Shown piece by piece: positions 25,083 to 36,019 of a stretch of DNA of 64,000 nt (positions are counted from its first letter, which is position 1; each line of letters begins with the position of its first letter). The notes under the pieces are model-generated. The model was not told the DNA's origin. It saw only the letters and a program-made list of their open reading frames with translations, and ran no database searches. This stretch comes from Sphingomonadales bacterium (GTDB lineage: Bacteria > Pseudomonadota > Alphaproteobacteria > Sphingomonadales > Sphingomonadaceae): NCBI GenBank assembly GCA_027491235.1, contig JAIXWO010000026.1, positions 248,001 through 312,000 of the forward strand, in the 5' to 3' direction. The position numbers were made by a program, and so were the translations under genes.

Positions 25083-25889
25083 TTATGCAACGAATATCAC
25101 GTTGTAGAACTTGTTCGACATGCTGAGATCAAATGGGATCAGCTCTTTCCCATTGTGGACTTTCGCGGTGTAGCCACACGCGATCATCTGGTTCACGATT
25201 GTTTCGACGTTTGTCCCAAATGGCTTCAGGTTGGGTTCGTAGAGTTCCAACAGTACCAGTCGTGGACGCCTGTCCTTGTCGGAAAGGAGCTTGGTCGCAC
25301 CACCGATGACCATGCCTTCGGCGCCTTCCACATCAACCTTCATAACATCAACCCGCGGGACGCCCGCTTCCGCGATATAGGCGTCGAGGGTGCGCAGTGG
25401 CACGTCGAGGGACCGCTCCTCGTTTGAACGGCCGGTGGCTTTCATCGAAGAATAAGCAGAATCGACCGAGATGCTGAACTGGACTGTGCCTTCTGTATCT
25501 CCCACAGCGACGTTCTGAACGCTGACATTTGCAAACCCATTCAGTTCCGCATTTGTCCGGATCAGGGCGGCGTTGAGGGGGATCGGTTCGAATACGTGGA
25601 CTTTGCCCTGCGATGCTCGGCTGGCCATCAGCATGGCGAAAAAGCCAACATTTCCGCCGACATCAAAGCAGATGTCAGTTGGCCGAATAGCGTCTTGAAA
25701 GAATTTTGAGTCTTCAGGCTCAAAGTCTTTGAAAAGCATGATCTGGCGACCAACGTCCTCATTTGCTGCCACGAGTAGTTGAAAGTCCTTTAGGTGGACA
25801 TGGCGGATGGCGCGTTTGTCGCGTCCGATGAACAGATTGGATCCGAGCATGGCTAGTCGCCAGGCAACTTTTCGAAAAAACACCATCAT
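25083..25889 (-). CDS. FkbM-family methyltransferase (second copy)
   Basis: A 268-residue SAM-dependent methyltransferase. The SAM site is CFDVGGNVGFFAMLMASR near residue 75 with VHVFEPIPLNAAL near 97; VPLRTLDAYIAEAGVPRVDV, then KVDVEGAEGMVIGGA near 180, are the family hallmarks. It differs clearly from the FkbM protein at 23391 and is not a recent duplicate. Its start overlaps the stop of the Wzx-like gene by four bases. It probably methylates a sugar of the same glycan. Confidence 0.9.
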   Translation of the reverse strand: MMVFFRKVAWRLAMLGSNLFIGRDKRAIRHVHLKDFQLLVAANEDVGRQIMLFKDFEPEDSKFFQDAIRPTDICFDVGGNVGFFAMLMASRASQGKVHVFEPIPLNAALIRTNAELNGFANVSVQNVAVGDTEGTVQFSISVDSAYSSMKATGRSNEERSLDVPLRTLDAYIAEAGVPRVDVMKVDVEGAEGMVIGGATKLLSDKDRRPRLVLLELYEPNLKPFGTNVETIVNQMIACGYTAKVHNGKELIPFDLSMSNKFYNVIFVA

Positions 25890-27190
25890 ATCACCCTGTC
25901 ATTGTGGATTTCGGTTTGGATTTTTTGAAGTAAATGGCGCCGCATCTCAAATATGAGCGCACAAATGACGACGGCGTAGACAAGCCTTGCAGCGCCTGCG
26001 CCGATCAGTCCTAGGTCCGAGATTGCGAAAAACGCGCAACCGGTCGCGACTATTCCCGCGACTATGTTGATGCCCGCCACAAAGCGCGCGCGGCCGGCGC
26101 CGAGCAGCACAAAGTGCGGTCCGACGTTTAACCCGAGGATCGCGAAGCCTGCCGCCAGCAGCGTCAGTGTGACGGAGGCGGCATCCGCAATGTCCTTCCC
26201 AACCCAGAGCGACAGAATGAGGTGGCTGAACAGAGCCACTGGCAAAGCGAGGAGGAGGGACATAACCCCGATGATCAGGCTCGCGCGAATGGCAAGCGGG
26301 GCGTAGCTCTCACCCGCCGCATGGCTGCGGCTTACGGCGGGGAAGAGGAACTGGGCGCCTGCGGCAGGAACGGTCTGGATCTGCTGTGCCAACTGAAGGC
26401 AGACGCTATAAGCGGCCAGTGCATGGGCGCCGAGCAGACTGCCGACGATCAGCCGGTCCGCCGTTGCAAACATCGCCGCACCCAAAGACTGCGCCCAGGT
26501 CCATTTACCAAAGGCAAAGGCCACCGCCATGCGCGGCCGGTCAAAGGCGGGCCAGGGCGTTTGGCCGATGAAATGCCGCACGGCCAGCGCCTTGACTGAA
26601 AGCCGGACGATGGTGGCAGCGATGGTCGCCCAGAAGACGGCAACAACGTCTCCCGTTTTCCAAGCCACCGCCAGCGACACCAGCACGAGCGCGAGCTTGG
26701 TGGAGGCCTCCGCCTTGGCCGATATGTCGAACCGTTCCAGCCCGCGCAGTGCTCCTGCAAAAACGGAATCGATCTGTTCCAGCAGGATCAGCAGGGCGGC
26801 AACAATGATGATGGTGCGGACCAGATCGGGCGTTCCCATCTTGGCGAGCAGAGCTGGGCCGATGAGCCAGCCGGTGGTGACCATCAGAAGCGCCAACGCC
26901 ATCGTGCTGAGGATTGTGACCATCAGGCAGGCGCGGATGGCGGCAGCGATGCCCGCCTCATCTCCCCGGCCGCGCGCGGCAGAGACATCCTTGGTCGCCG
27001 CGGTCCCCATGCCGATTCCGGCCAGCCCGCCAAATCCGTTGAAGGTCAGCAGCAGCATCCATTGGCCATATTGTTCAGACCCCAGCAGATGCAGGAACAG
27101 CGGGGTCGCCGCGAACATCATCAGCGGATAGGCGAAATACTCCGCCATGCCCCATAGGCTTGACCCTGCATGGCGCCGTGCCTGCTGCAT
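25886..27190 (-). CDS. Wzx-type oligosaccharide flippase (MOP superfamily)
   Basis: A 434-residue membrane protein with about 12 to 14 hydrophobic segments throughout, the layout of RfbX/Wzx flippases that move undecaprenyl-linked repeat units across the inner membrane. The N-terminal stretch (GSSLWGMAEYFAYPLMMFAA then GSEQYGQWMLLLTFNGFGGL) is typical. ATG 27190 (MQQARRHAGSS) is taken as the start; the longer frame overlaps fcl and its first 39 residues are arginine-rich and unlike the family. Its stop overlaps the FkbM gene as ATGA. One flippase serves a locus with two Wzy/WaaL-like proteins. Confidence 0.88.
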   Translation of the reverse strand: MQQARRHAGSSLWGMAEYFAYPLMMFAATPLFLHLLGSEQYGQWMLLLTFNGFGGLAGIGMGTAATKDVSAARGRGDEAGIAAAIRACLMVTILSTMALALLMVTTGWLIGPALLAKMGTPDLVRTIIIVAALLILLEQIDSVFAGALRGLERFDISAKAEASTKLALVLVSLAVAWKTGDVVAVFWATIAATIVRLSVKALAVRHFIGQTPWPAFDRPRMAVAFAFGKWTWAQSLGAAMFATADRLIVGSLLGAHALAAYSVCLQLAQQIQTVPAAGAQFLFPAVSRSHAAGESYAPLAIRASLIIGVMSLLLALPVALFSHLILSLWVGKDIADAASVTLTLLAAGFAILGLNVGPHFVLLGAGRARFVAGINIVAGIVATGCAFFAISDLGLIGAGAARLVYAVVICALIFEMRRHLLQKIQTEIHNDRVI

Positions 27191-27222
27191 GCGGGGAGGG
27201 ATCTTGAAGGCCAAGCCTGATC

Positions 27223-28190
27223 CTATCGCTCTGCGACAGTTGCGGCGGTCCGAAAGTCGGCGACCGTGCGGGCAAGGCCCGTCTGCAAATCGACCTTGGG
27301 GGACCATCCCAATGCCGAGAGCCGTGATGAATCCATGAGCTTTCTAGGCGCACCGTCCGGCTTGGTGGCATCCAGTTCTATACTTCCTGCATAACCAACG
27401 GCATGAGCCACCGCCTGCGCCAGCTCGGTAATGGTGACGTCTGATCCATAGCCGACATTGATGTGGCTCTGCATCGGCTGGGTCTGTGCGGCATAGGTTG
27501 CATGATCGAGGTCCATCACATGGATGGACGCATCCGCCATGTCATCGACATAGAGGAATTCACGACGTGGTGTGCCGCTGCCCCAGATCGTGACGGACGG
27601 CGCATCATTGTCCTTCGCCTCGCAGAAGCGGCGGATGAGGGCAGGGACCACATGGCTGTTTTCGGGGTGATAATTGTCACCGGGGCCATAGAGGTTGGTC
27701 GGCATGACGCTGCGATAATCGACGCCTTCGCTGTCTCCATATTGCCGGTTGTAGCTTTCGCAGAGCTTGATGCCGGCAATCTTGGCAATGGCGTAAGGTT
27801 CGTTGGTGGGTTCCAGCGGACCGGTCAGCAGCGCGTCTTCCCGCATCGGTTGGGCGGCCAGCTTGGGATAGATGCAGCTTGAGCCAAGAAACATCAGCTT
27901 GCGCACACCGGCCTTGAAGGCTTGATGGATGACGTTCGCTTCAATCATCAAATTGTCGTAGATGAAGTCTGCCGGGTAGATGTTGTTGGCGTGAATGCCG
28001 CCCACCCGCGCTGCCGCCAGATAGACTTCGTCGATGCGTTCATCTGCAAAGAACTGGCGGACAGCCGCTTGATCCGTAAGATCCAGCTCGCTGCGCGACC
28101 GGGTCAATAAGTCATGGCCTCCGTCGCCGTTCAGCGCGCGGACAATGGCACTGCCGACCATCCCGCGATGGCCGGCGACGAAAATCCGGC

Positions 28191-28194
<4 letters not shown>
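27223..28194 (-). CDS. fcl: GDP-L-fucose synthase
   Basis: A 323-residue SDR-type bifunctional epimerase-reductase that turns GDP-4-keto-6-deoxymannose into GDP-L-fucose with NADPH. Seen: the N-terminal [17 protein letters not shown], the substrate motif [18 protein letters not shown] near 58-75, [14 protein letters not shown] near 103, and the catalytic Tyr-x3-Lys in [14 protein letters not shown] near 135. [20 protein letters not shown] further fits. Its start overlaps the gmd stop by four bases, the usual gmd-fcl order. Confidence 0.97.
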
Positions 28195-29312
<1,118 letters not shown>

Positions 29313-29356
29313 ATTTTATTCCGAGTCGCGAGTTGTTATTAATTTTCTATTTCAGT

Positions 29357-30577
29357 TTATTGACGGGTGATTTTGATATCATCAATCCATCCGGCTGAGC
29401 TGTCGACGTCAGGGGATTTGACCCTGATTTGCAGCCACTGTCCGCCGCAATTGGAGGGTATGATGAACCTTGCCGAGACCTGCTGTGGGGTCTGGACGGC
29501 ATTGGCCCGATCAGCCACGCGCTGGCCGCCGCCATCGGCGCAATCTATGCGGAAATAGGCGAGCGCCCCCTTCGCGCCATCCAGAGCGCCTGTCGTCCCG
29601 GTGATCACATAGTTCCCGGGCGTCAGTGTCACAATCTGGCGGGCCAGTTCTGTTTCCAGCGCCGGTGTGAGCGAATAGGCAAGAACGGTGTTACGCGGCT
29701 TGCCGGGCCCGGATTGCACGGCGGCAATACCGTCGGTGGTGACCATCCAATCAATCGGCGGCAACTGGCCCGCATGTGCAAAGTCACCATCTGTCACCAA
29801 CGCCGAGCGGTCGCCATTTTGTGTTCGGACAGCCAGAGCGCGTTCCGTGACAAGGCCCCAGGATTTTTGTGAGACGAGATTGCTCACGATCCCGCTCATC
29901 ACATCAGCGCCAACAGGTTGCCCCAACGCGCCGAGTTCTTTGGCGAGCAGAAGGGCGTTGGGCGCGGACGTGCCTTTGGCAGTTAACTCAGCAAGAAACG
30001 GGTCCGCCCATTGCGGCTTCATGGCAAGCTTGGTGGCAAGCGGTGTAATGATATCCGCATTGCTGGTTGCGGCTACCAGCACCGGCATCAGGATGGGCCA
30101 GCTTTCCCGATTGACGCGCATGGCAATGTCATAATGTCGGATGGCGCCGGCAATGTCATTTCGTCCGACTGCGCGCTCGATGGCGTAGAATTGCGATGGG
30201 AGGTCCCTGCGTGTCAGCTGGTCTGCGAGCACCAACTGCCGGTCCCCTTGCTGGCCTTTGCCGGACCCTTGTGATGCCAATCCTAGGGTTCTGAGTGCGA
30301 CAGCATTGGTCGGTTCACGCCGCAAAGCCTCTCTGGCAAGATCAGCAGCGTTGCGAAAGCGCCCATCTTCGACACCCTCCACAAGGGCCAGTTCAGCGGC
30401 GCGCGCTTTGGTTTTCGCGTGCCAGGGCGCGAGGGCTGCTGCCGTCTTATAGAGTGAGGATGTGCCAACGGCAGACGCGAAACCCTGAGCAAAAGCGATG
30501 CCCGAAAAGGCAAGCGCGATCGACGCCGGTATGGCGGCCCGCCGCAGCACATCTGCTGAAAATCTGGACCGCGCCAC
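29357..30577 (-). CDS. Exported helical-repeat protein with C-terminal beta-sandwich-like region, unknown function
   Basis: A 406-residue protein of no named family. An N-terminal hydrophobic segment (IPASIALAFSGIAFAQGFAS) suggests export or one membrane anchor. Residues 40-250 are helical with TPR-like pairs (ALRREPTNAVALRTLGLAS). Residues 290-406 look beta-rich, with two cysteines (RIDCADGG and PSNCGG) and a closing WLQIRVKSPDV then GWIDDIKI, reminiscent of carbohydrate-binding jelly rolls. The GTG start has a GGAG site nine bases upstream. It follows the Wzz/BY-kinase gene after 16 bases, so it is likely part of the export machinery. Confidence 0.6.
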   Translation of the reverse strand: MARSRFSADVLRRAAIPASIALAFSGIAFAQGFASAVGTSSLYKTAAALAPWHAKTKARAAELALVEGVEDGRFRNAADLAREALRREPTNAVALRTLGLASQGSGKGQQGDRQLVLADQLTRRDLPSQFYAIERAVGRNDIAGAIRHYDIAMRVNRESWPILMPVLVAATSNADIITPLATKLAMKPQWADPFLAELTAKGTSAPNALLLAKELGALGQPVGADVMSGIVSNLVSQKSWGLVTERALAVRTQNGDRSALVTDGDFAHAGQLPPIDWMVTTDGIAAVQSGPGKPRNTVLAYSLTPALETELARQIVTLTPGNYVITGTTGALDGAKGALAYFRIDCADGGGQRVADRANAVQTPQQVSARFIIPSNCGGQWLQIRVKSPDVDSSAGWIDDIKITRQ

Positions 30578-30593
30578 GCGTCGTTACTCCGCC

Positions 30594-32837
30594 CTACCCA
30601 GATTTCCGGCGGTCGGATCCGTATCCATAGCCATAATCGTAGGTGAAGGCCGATTTTTCGGACCGGAACTTCGTCAGCGCGACGCCGATAAGATGGCTGT
30701 CGACGCTAGCGAGGCGTTGCAACGCGGACAGGACCTGATTGACGCGGGTCGCGTGGGCTTCAATGACATAGATCGTCGCTTCGGCGCGGCTCGATACGAT
30801 GAGGGCGTCGGCAAGGCCAATGACGGGCGGAGAGTCGAGCACGATATGGTCAAAGCCATATGTCGTGAGAAGCTCGTTCAAAAGCCACGGCAGGCGTTCG
30901 CTGGCGAGAAGTTCGGCAGCACTTGGCGGCATGGGGCCGGCCGGTAAGATGGAAAGGCCCTTCTCCGGCCCGGCAATGAACATCGAACCGATCTCACCTT
31001 GGCCTGAAAGCGCGTTGCTGAGACCTGCCGTATTTGGTGCCTGCACGAGAAGGTGGACTGAGGGCGACCGCATATCGCAGTCGACGAGCAACGTCTTCTT
31101 GCCCGAACTGGCGATGAGCCGCGCCAGTGCATAAGCCGTCGTGGATTTTCCTTCCCCCGGGCGCGTGGACGTCACAGCGATGGTCGCTGGAATGCCATGC
31201 GTCGTCGTGAAGGCGATGGTTGTCCGCAACGAGAGATAGGCTTCGCTGATCGCCGATTTCCGATCGAGCAGCATGGTAGGAATATCCTCGCCTTCGCTGT
31301 CGCTCTGAGGAATGACGCCAAGCACAGGCAGCCCCAATGCGCGCTGCACGTCAGTCGGATCGCTCACCGCCACGTCGATCTGCTCCCAGATCACGGTCAG
31401 AGCAAAGCCGATCATTGTGCCGCCGATAAGGGCAATGAACAGGTTGAACGGAATGTTTGGCTTGGACGGCGCGGTCGGAATGTCCGCTTTGTCTACAATC
31501 GAAACGTTCGTCCGATTGGCCCCTCCGGCCACGCCAATCTCTTTATAGCGCTGCAACAGGGCATCATAGAGCTGGCGGTTCGTGTCGACTTCGCGCTTGT
31601 AGATGTTGTATTGAATGCCAGCGCGCTTTTCTGCCAGCAGACGGGCAGTTTGCTCACCAACTGCGGCGCGCAGGCGACTTTCGCGCCCAGCCGCCGCTGC
31701 ATAAGCGGCATTGAGTTCTCGTGAGGCAGAGGATTGAATAAACCGTTCCTCCGAAGCAATCGACCGGTCGAGCTGGTTCAATTGCTCCTTCAATGCCCGC
31801 GCGGCGGGATAGCCGGGTTCAAACTGAACCAGCAGTTTCTGATATTCGGCAGACACCTCTGCGCGCCGTTGACGCAGCACGGAACTGGCGCCGGAAATGC
31901 CGACGTCGCTCGATCCTGATTTGAAACCTGCGCTGAGAGACGCTTGAGCGGACATCCGGTCTGCGATGGCCTTGTTGAGTTCTGCAGTCAGGGACGCCAG
32001 CCCTTCCTCATTGAGAGATTTGCTCTCGGTTGAGGTCCCGTTGGGGCCTTGCACTTCCACAGCCACAATGCGCTGTCTCGCTGCATAGTCGACCGACAGC
32101 CGTTCTGATTCTTCCAGCTTCTGGCGGGTGGATTCCAATCGGTCTTCAAGGAACTTCCTTGCAAAGCCTGTTTCATCAAAGCCACGCTGAATGTTGGACT
32201 GGATGAACGCTTCGGACCAGGCGTTGGCGATTTTGGCTGAAAGGACCGGGTCAGGACTTGTGAAACCGATATCAACAAGGCGCGACAGGCGGACTGGCGA
32301 CACTGTGACCCTGCTGAGCAATATGGCGCGGGCCTGTTCGATTTCTGCGGTCGTGCCGGCAGCATTTCCGACAATCTTTGTGGAAAGTGCAGTCCCGCCC
32401 ATGGGCGCGAGGCCGAAGGCGTCCCTGAACTGGGGATCGCGCGTAAGCTTCAAATTCACCACGACAAGTTCTGCCAGTCGACGTGATTTCAGCAGCCCAT
32501 ATTGTGTCTGGTAAAACTCCTGATCCGCCGATGTCACTTGGCTGCGGACGCCTTCCACATTGAGGATTTTCGCATTCTCACGCTGGATCTCAACGGTCGA
32601 TGTCGCTGTGTACTGCCGGGTGGCCAGCATGCTGAGAACGAGACCGAGCACAAGCGCGATGGCAACTGAGCCGATCACCGTCCATTTACGGCGCTTGATG
32701 ATACGCCAATAGTGCGAAATCAATGACAGTTCCGGCGCAAGTTCCGCGCTTCTCACTGTGTTCGCTAACGCATTGCCGCCGGTTATCGCCGCAAAGGAGG
32801 TTGGGTCCATGGCACCCATTTTATCAGTCACAGACAA
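30594..32837 (-). CDS. Wzz/BY-kinase: polysaccharide co-polymerase with tyrosine autokinase domain
   Basis: A protein of up to 747 residues that sets chain length and couples polymerisation to export. A Wzz domain with a membrane segment near residue 55 (VTVIGSVAIALVLGLVLSML-type stretch) is followed by long coiled-coil helices (about 190-410), a second membrane segment near 450, and a cytoplasmic kinase. The kinase shows Walker A TSTRPGEGKSTTAYA near 558, Walker A' LLVDCDMRSPS near 583, and Walker B HIVLDSPPVIGLADAL. The tail has four Tyr (YDYGYGYG), the usual autophosphorylation cluster. The first codon is TTG 32837; ATG 32819 is an alternative. It follows wza by 17 bases. Confidence 0.93.
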   Translation of the reverse strand: MSVTDKMGAMDPTSFAAITGGNALANTVRSAELAPELSLISHYWRIIKRRKWTVIGSVAIALVLGLVLSMLATRQYTATSTVEIQRENAKILNVEGVRSQVTSADQEFYQTQYGLLKSRRLAELVVVNLKLTRDPQFRDAFGLAPMGGTALSTKIVGNAAGTTAEIEQARAILLSRVTVSPVRLSRLVDIGFTSPDPVLSAKIANAWSEAFIQSNIQRGFDETGFARKFLEDRLESTRQKLEESERLSVDYAARQRIVAVEVQGPNGTSTESKSLNEEGLASLTAELNKAIADRMSAQASLSAGFKSGSSDVGISGASSVLRQRRAEVSAEYQKLLVQFEPGYPAARALKEQLNQLDRSIASEERFIQSSASRELNAAYAAAAGRESRLRAAVGEQTARLLAEKRAGIQYNIYKREVDTNRQLYDALLQRYKEIGVAGGANRTNVSIVDKADIPTAPSKPNIPFNLFIALIGGTMIGFALTVIWEQIDVAVSDPTDVQRALGLPVLGVIPQSDSEGEDIPTMLLDRKSAISEAYLSLRTTIAFTTTHGIPATIAVTSTRPGEGKSTTAYALARLIASSGKKTLLVDCDMRSPSVHLLVQAPNTAGLSNALSGQGEIGSMFIAGPEKGLSILPAGPMPPSAAELLASERLPWLLNELLTTYGFDHIVLDSPPVIGLADALIVSSRAEATIYVIEAHATRVNQVLSALQRLASVDSHLIGVALTKFRSEKSAFTYDYGYGYGSDRRKSG

Positions 32838-32854
32838 GAATTCCTTGCTTTGGC

Positions 32855-33550
32855 TTAGCGTGTCAGAAGGATGATGATCGGCGTTAGAAGGGCGGGGGCC
32901 ACCTGGATCAGGTCCTTGAACAGACGTCGGGCTTTGGAGTCACCGACGACGACGATGTCGTTCGCGAAGACGGCAGGGTCACTGTAGGTGCCCCGGCGGA
33001 TGGCTTTGAGATTGTAAAGGCCGGCGTAGCGCTGTCCTTCGATCGTTCTAAAGATGACAACGTCCTGCAATTTGGCGTTCTCGCTTACACCACGTGCGCT
33101 TGCAACAGACCGCATAAGCGTCATGTCTCCGAGGACAGGATAGGTGCCTGGTTGGACCACTTCGCCGTCAACCGTGACAATCTGGCTGACGATTTCCTTC
33201 ACGTTGACGGTCACTTGAGGATTGCGGACATATTGCGCGCGAAGACCCGTTGCGATTTCCGCCGCAAGTTCGCCCGGAGTTTTACCCGCCGCCATGATGA
33301 CGCCGACCAGAGGCACGGAGATATTGCCGCTGACGTCTGCCTGAACTTCGCCACTCAGATCCTGAATGCCGTAAACAGTGTATTCGAGCTTATCGAGCGG
33401 ACCAATCCGGTAGGGGCGGCTGACACCGACAAGGTCTGCAGGCGTGGGTTCGGGAAGAGATCCAATGCGGGAGATGGGCGCGGACCCCGTTGAATCCGCT
33501 TGAGCAACTGTGCTCAAACCCAAAGATAAGAACAACGCAAAAAGGCTCAT
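32855..33550 (-). CDS. Wza/GumB-type polysaccharide export protein
   Basis: A 231-residue envelope protein of the outer-membrane polysaccharide export family. The ATG at 33550 gives a signal peptide (MSLFALFLSLGLSTVAQA). The poly_export domain follows with YRIGPLDKLEYTVYGIQDLS, then SGNISVPLVGVIMAAGKTP, then SLBB-like repeats (VTVDGEVVQPGTYPVLG). A C-terminal hydrophobic stretch (LIQVAPALLTPIIILLT) may be a membrane helix. No lipobox Cys is seen. A GTG at 33619 in frame would extend it by 23 residues but bury the signal peptide. It precedes the Wzz/BY-kinase gene, as in most Wzy-dependent loci. Confidence 0.9.
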   Translation of the reverse strand: MSLFALFLSLGLSTVAQADSTGSAPISRIGSLPEPTPADLVGVSRPYRIGPLDKLEYTVYGIQDLSGEVQADVSGNISVPLVGVIMAAGKTPGELAAEIATGLRAQYVRNPQVTVNVKEIVSQIVTVDGEVVQPGTYPVLGDMTLMRSVASARGVSENAKLQDVVIFRTIEGQRYAGLYNLKAIRRGTYSDPAVFANDIVVVGDSKARRLFKDLIQVAPALLTPIIILLTR

Positions 33551-33701
33551 AACAACGCGGCGCAAGACAGCTATTCCTTTAGGATCGTTCTCAGACAGGG
33601 GCCTTAGCCATTCTGCCACATTGGTTCAACCCGGTTGCATTGCGCTGGGGCGGGAATTCTCAATTGCGGCCTTACTTTTAACGACCAACGCGCGTGATCG
33701 T

Positions 33702-35093
33702 TTAGTCGGCCGCGGTGTCTGAGTGTTGAAACGACCAGAGCCAAAACATTGAAAGTCCAGCAATAAAGCCAAGAGCCGGGGTTCTGAGGGGGTAATCTGT
33801 GGCACTGCCGATGAGCAGGACGATGAGCATTAAGGAACTGCCACGTGCGTAAAGTGCACGTCGCGTAAAGGCCGTACCCCAGCTTCGCCAGCTGCGATAT
33901 GCGGCCAATATGGCAAAAATGAGGGCTGCAGCAGCAAGCCCCAAAGAGGCAACGCCACCTTCGATAAGGATTTCCACCAAATCATTATGCGCGTGATTGA
34001 GGTAGCTCAGCGTCAGCCCCGCGTCGGGTTCGTGGATTTTATAAACTTCTGGAAAACTGCCAAAGCCTGTTCCCCAAGGGAAATAAGTTCCGGCAATGTC
34101 GAGCAAGGGCCCAATCAGTTTCAGTCGGCCCTCGCTCGTCAGGCTCGTTTCTGAAAATCGGCTGACACTCTCTAGGCTTCGTGACGTCAAAAACGCCACG
34201 CCCGCAGTGATTAAAATGCTCCCGAGTCCCAAACCAAGCTTTAGGCGCGCCAATCGCCTTTCGCGCCGCTGATTGCGGCCGTCTCGTCGGGGTGTTGACT
34301 GCTGGAGCGACCAATTGAGGGCGGAGGCGCCGAGCACGCTGAACAAAAAGGCGATGAGGCCGATGCGCGATCCGTTGACCAACGCCGCGACGAGGCAAAG
34401 AAGGAAGACCGAGAACAGGGCCGGCCTAAAAAGCACATGCTGCGCAAAACGTGTGTCCCAGCCTCTTAGGATCGTAACCAGCAAAATGGGTGCGAGTGCG
34501 AGGAAGATGGCCTGATGGTTGCGGTTCGCAAAGAAGCCGACGGGGGAGCCGATATTGGTGACCTTGTAAAAATAGAGGCCACTGGATGGCGCGCTGACCT
34601 GCAGCAGGCCGAGAATCGCGCTCATCAGAATGAGCGAAAGCAATGCCAATGCGAGATAATGCCACTGTGCGCGTGGCGTCAGCGCAAATGCCGCTCCGGC
34701 GCTTACGGGCACAACCAACCCCAGCAAGGCGGAGAGTGTGGAATCAGGGACAAGGCTGATCGGTCGCCAAGTTCCTGCCAGCCCGGCCGCAGCATCAATC
34801 TGAGCGAATAACGCGCGCCCGGGGAGGTTCTGCCAAAGAGCCGGAGGGAGTGGGATAAGCTGAACCGCCACAATCGCCAGCATGGCCGCGAGGATCCACA
34901 TCGGTGTCTTGGGCAGCGGCGCGGCGCTTGCGCGGTGGAACCAGGCGAATGCGATTAGCGCGGCGGCTGTGCACTGGACAACAATCTGCGACAATACATC
35001 GACGCGGGAAGCGCCGCCGAACACGCAGATGACAACTGTCGCGGCAATTGCCACGGCGACGTTTTCAAACCTGAGATGTTTCTTGGTCGCCAT
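33702..35093 (-). CDS. O-antigen ligase/polymerase-family membrane protein
   Basis: A 463-residue protein with roughly ten to twelve membrane segments and a large periplasmic loop between about 310 and 370. The loop carries the Wzy_C motif GTGFGSFPEVYKIHEPDAG followed by LNHAHNDLVEILIEGG, the hallmark of WaaL/Wzy ligases and polymerases. It is distinct from the protein at 19610. It may be the polymerase for this glycan or join chains to a lipid or protein. A basic cytoplasmic loop (RRDGRNQRRERRLAR) sits near 270. The start overlaps the reductase gene stop by one base. Confidence 0.88.
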   Translation of the reverse strand: MATKKHLRFENVAVAIAATVVICVFGGASRVDVLSQIVVQCTAAALIAFAWFHRASAAPLPKTPMWILAAMLAIVAVQLIPLPPALWQNLPGRALFAQIDAAAGLAGTWRPISLVPDSTLSALLGLVVPVSAGAAFALTPRAQWHYLALALLSLILMSAILGLLQVSAPSSGLYFYKVTNIGSPVGFFANRNHQAIFLALAPILLVTILRGWDTRFAQHVLFRPALFSVFLLCLVAALVNGSRIGLIAFLFSVLGASALNWSLQQSTPRRDGRNQRRERRLARLKLGLGLGSILITAGVAFLTSRSLESVSRFSETSLTSEGRLKLIGPLLDIAGTYFPWGTGFGSFPEVYKIHEPDAGLTLSYLNHAHNDLVEILIEGGVASLGLAAAALIFAILAAYRSWRSWGTAFTRRALYARGSSLMLIVLLIGSATDYPLRTPALGFIAGLSMFWLWSFQHSDTAAD

Positions 35094-36019
35094 TAGCTTT
35101 TGAACGCCTGAACTGTGCTTCGAATACCGTCCTCAACTGTCTGCACTGGGAACCATTCAAGTTCATTTAACGTGCCACGTCCATCCACCTGAAGGTTGCC
35201 AGCGAGACGGGAGAACATGTCTCCTTTGCCCAGCATGCCTGCGAGGAAAGACATGGGCCCAAGTGGAAACGGCACAATGTGCGCCTTCCGCTTGGCAGCG
35301 TCCGCAATAGCCCGAACAAGCTCCGGCGTGGAAACGTCATGCAGGTCTGAGGCAAGAACTGTCCGGCCTGCAGCGGCCGAGTGGACCGCAACATGAACGA
35401 GCAGATCAGCGAGATTGGTCAGCGAAATCATGCTGCGCTGATTGTTGATGCTGCCGATGGGGAGCGGGAGGCCGAGACAGGAAAGGCGGATCAGCGTGGC
35501 GAAGTTCCCTTTGACACCAGGCCCATAGACCAGCGGCGGGCGGACAATGACCAACTCCATGCCGAGACCCGATGTCATGTCCTTCGCGAGCCGCTCTGCT
35601 GCGAGCTTTGAGCGTCCATAGGCGTCTTCTGGGGCAGGGGTGTTTTGCTCCGCCAGCGGCTTACCCGGTTGGCTTCGTTCGCCCAGAGCCTTGATCGAAC
35701 TCACAAAGACAAACCTTCGCGCCCCGCCAGCCCTTGCCATGTCGATGGCGCGGCGTGTGCCTTCAACATTGGCATCCATATAAGCCTGTTCTGCGGTCGC
35801 TGGATCATCGTTCATAACGTGGGCGCGGGCTGCCAGATGGATGACAGCGTCTACTTCAACCCGCGGAAGCGTCTCCCTGCTGATATCGCCGATCACGACT
35901 TCATTTGCGAACCCGGCCGGGCGCCGGACAAGAGGAATGGCGATATGCCCCTTATGGAGCACTTCGGCGCAGACGGCGCGCCCGACGAAACCCGAAGCTC
36001 CTGTAACCGCAATTTTCAT
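35093..36019 (-). CDS. NAD-dependent epimerase/reductase (likely 4-keto-sugar reductase)
   Basis: A 308-residue extended SDR. It shows VTGASGFVGRAVCAEVL at the start, VIHLAARAHVMND near 60, FVFVSSIKALGERS near 105 and the catalytic YGRSKLAAERLAK near 134. The AARAHVM and SSIKALGE blocks resemble the WbpV/WreQ group, which reduces the 4-keto product of a CapD-type dehydratase to UDP-QuiNAc or UDP-FucNAc. A CapD-type gene lies upstream in the same cluster, which supports this reading. UDP-glucose 4-epimerase activity cannot be excluded. The gene overlaps the upstream glycosyltransferase by four bases. Confidence 0.82.
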   Translation of the reverse strand: MKIAVTGASGFVGRAVCAEVLHKGHIAIPLVRRPAGFANEVVIGDISRETLPRVEVDAVIHLAARAHVMNDDPATAEQAYMDANVEGTRRAIDMARAGGARRFVFVSSIKALGERSQPGKPLAEQNTPAPEDAYGRSKLAAERLAKDMTSGLGMELVIVRPPLVYGPGVKGNFATLIRLSCLGLPLPIGSINNQRSMISLTNLADLLVHVAVHSAAAGRTVLASDLHDVSTPELVRAIADAAKRKAHIVPFPLGPMSFLAGMLGKGDMFSRLAGNLQVDGRGTLNELEWFPVQTVEDGIRSTVQAFKS

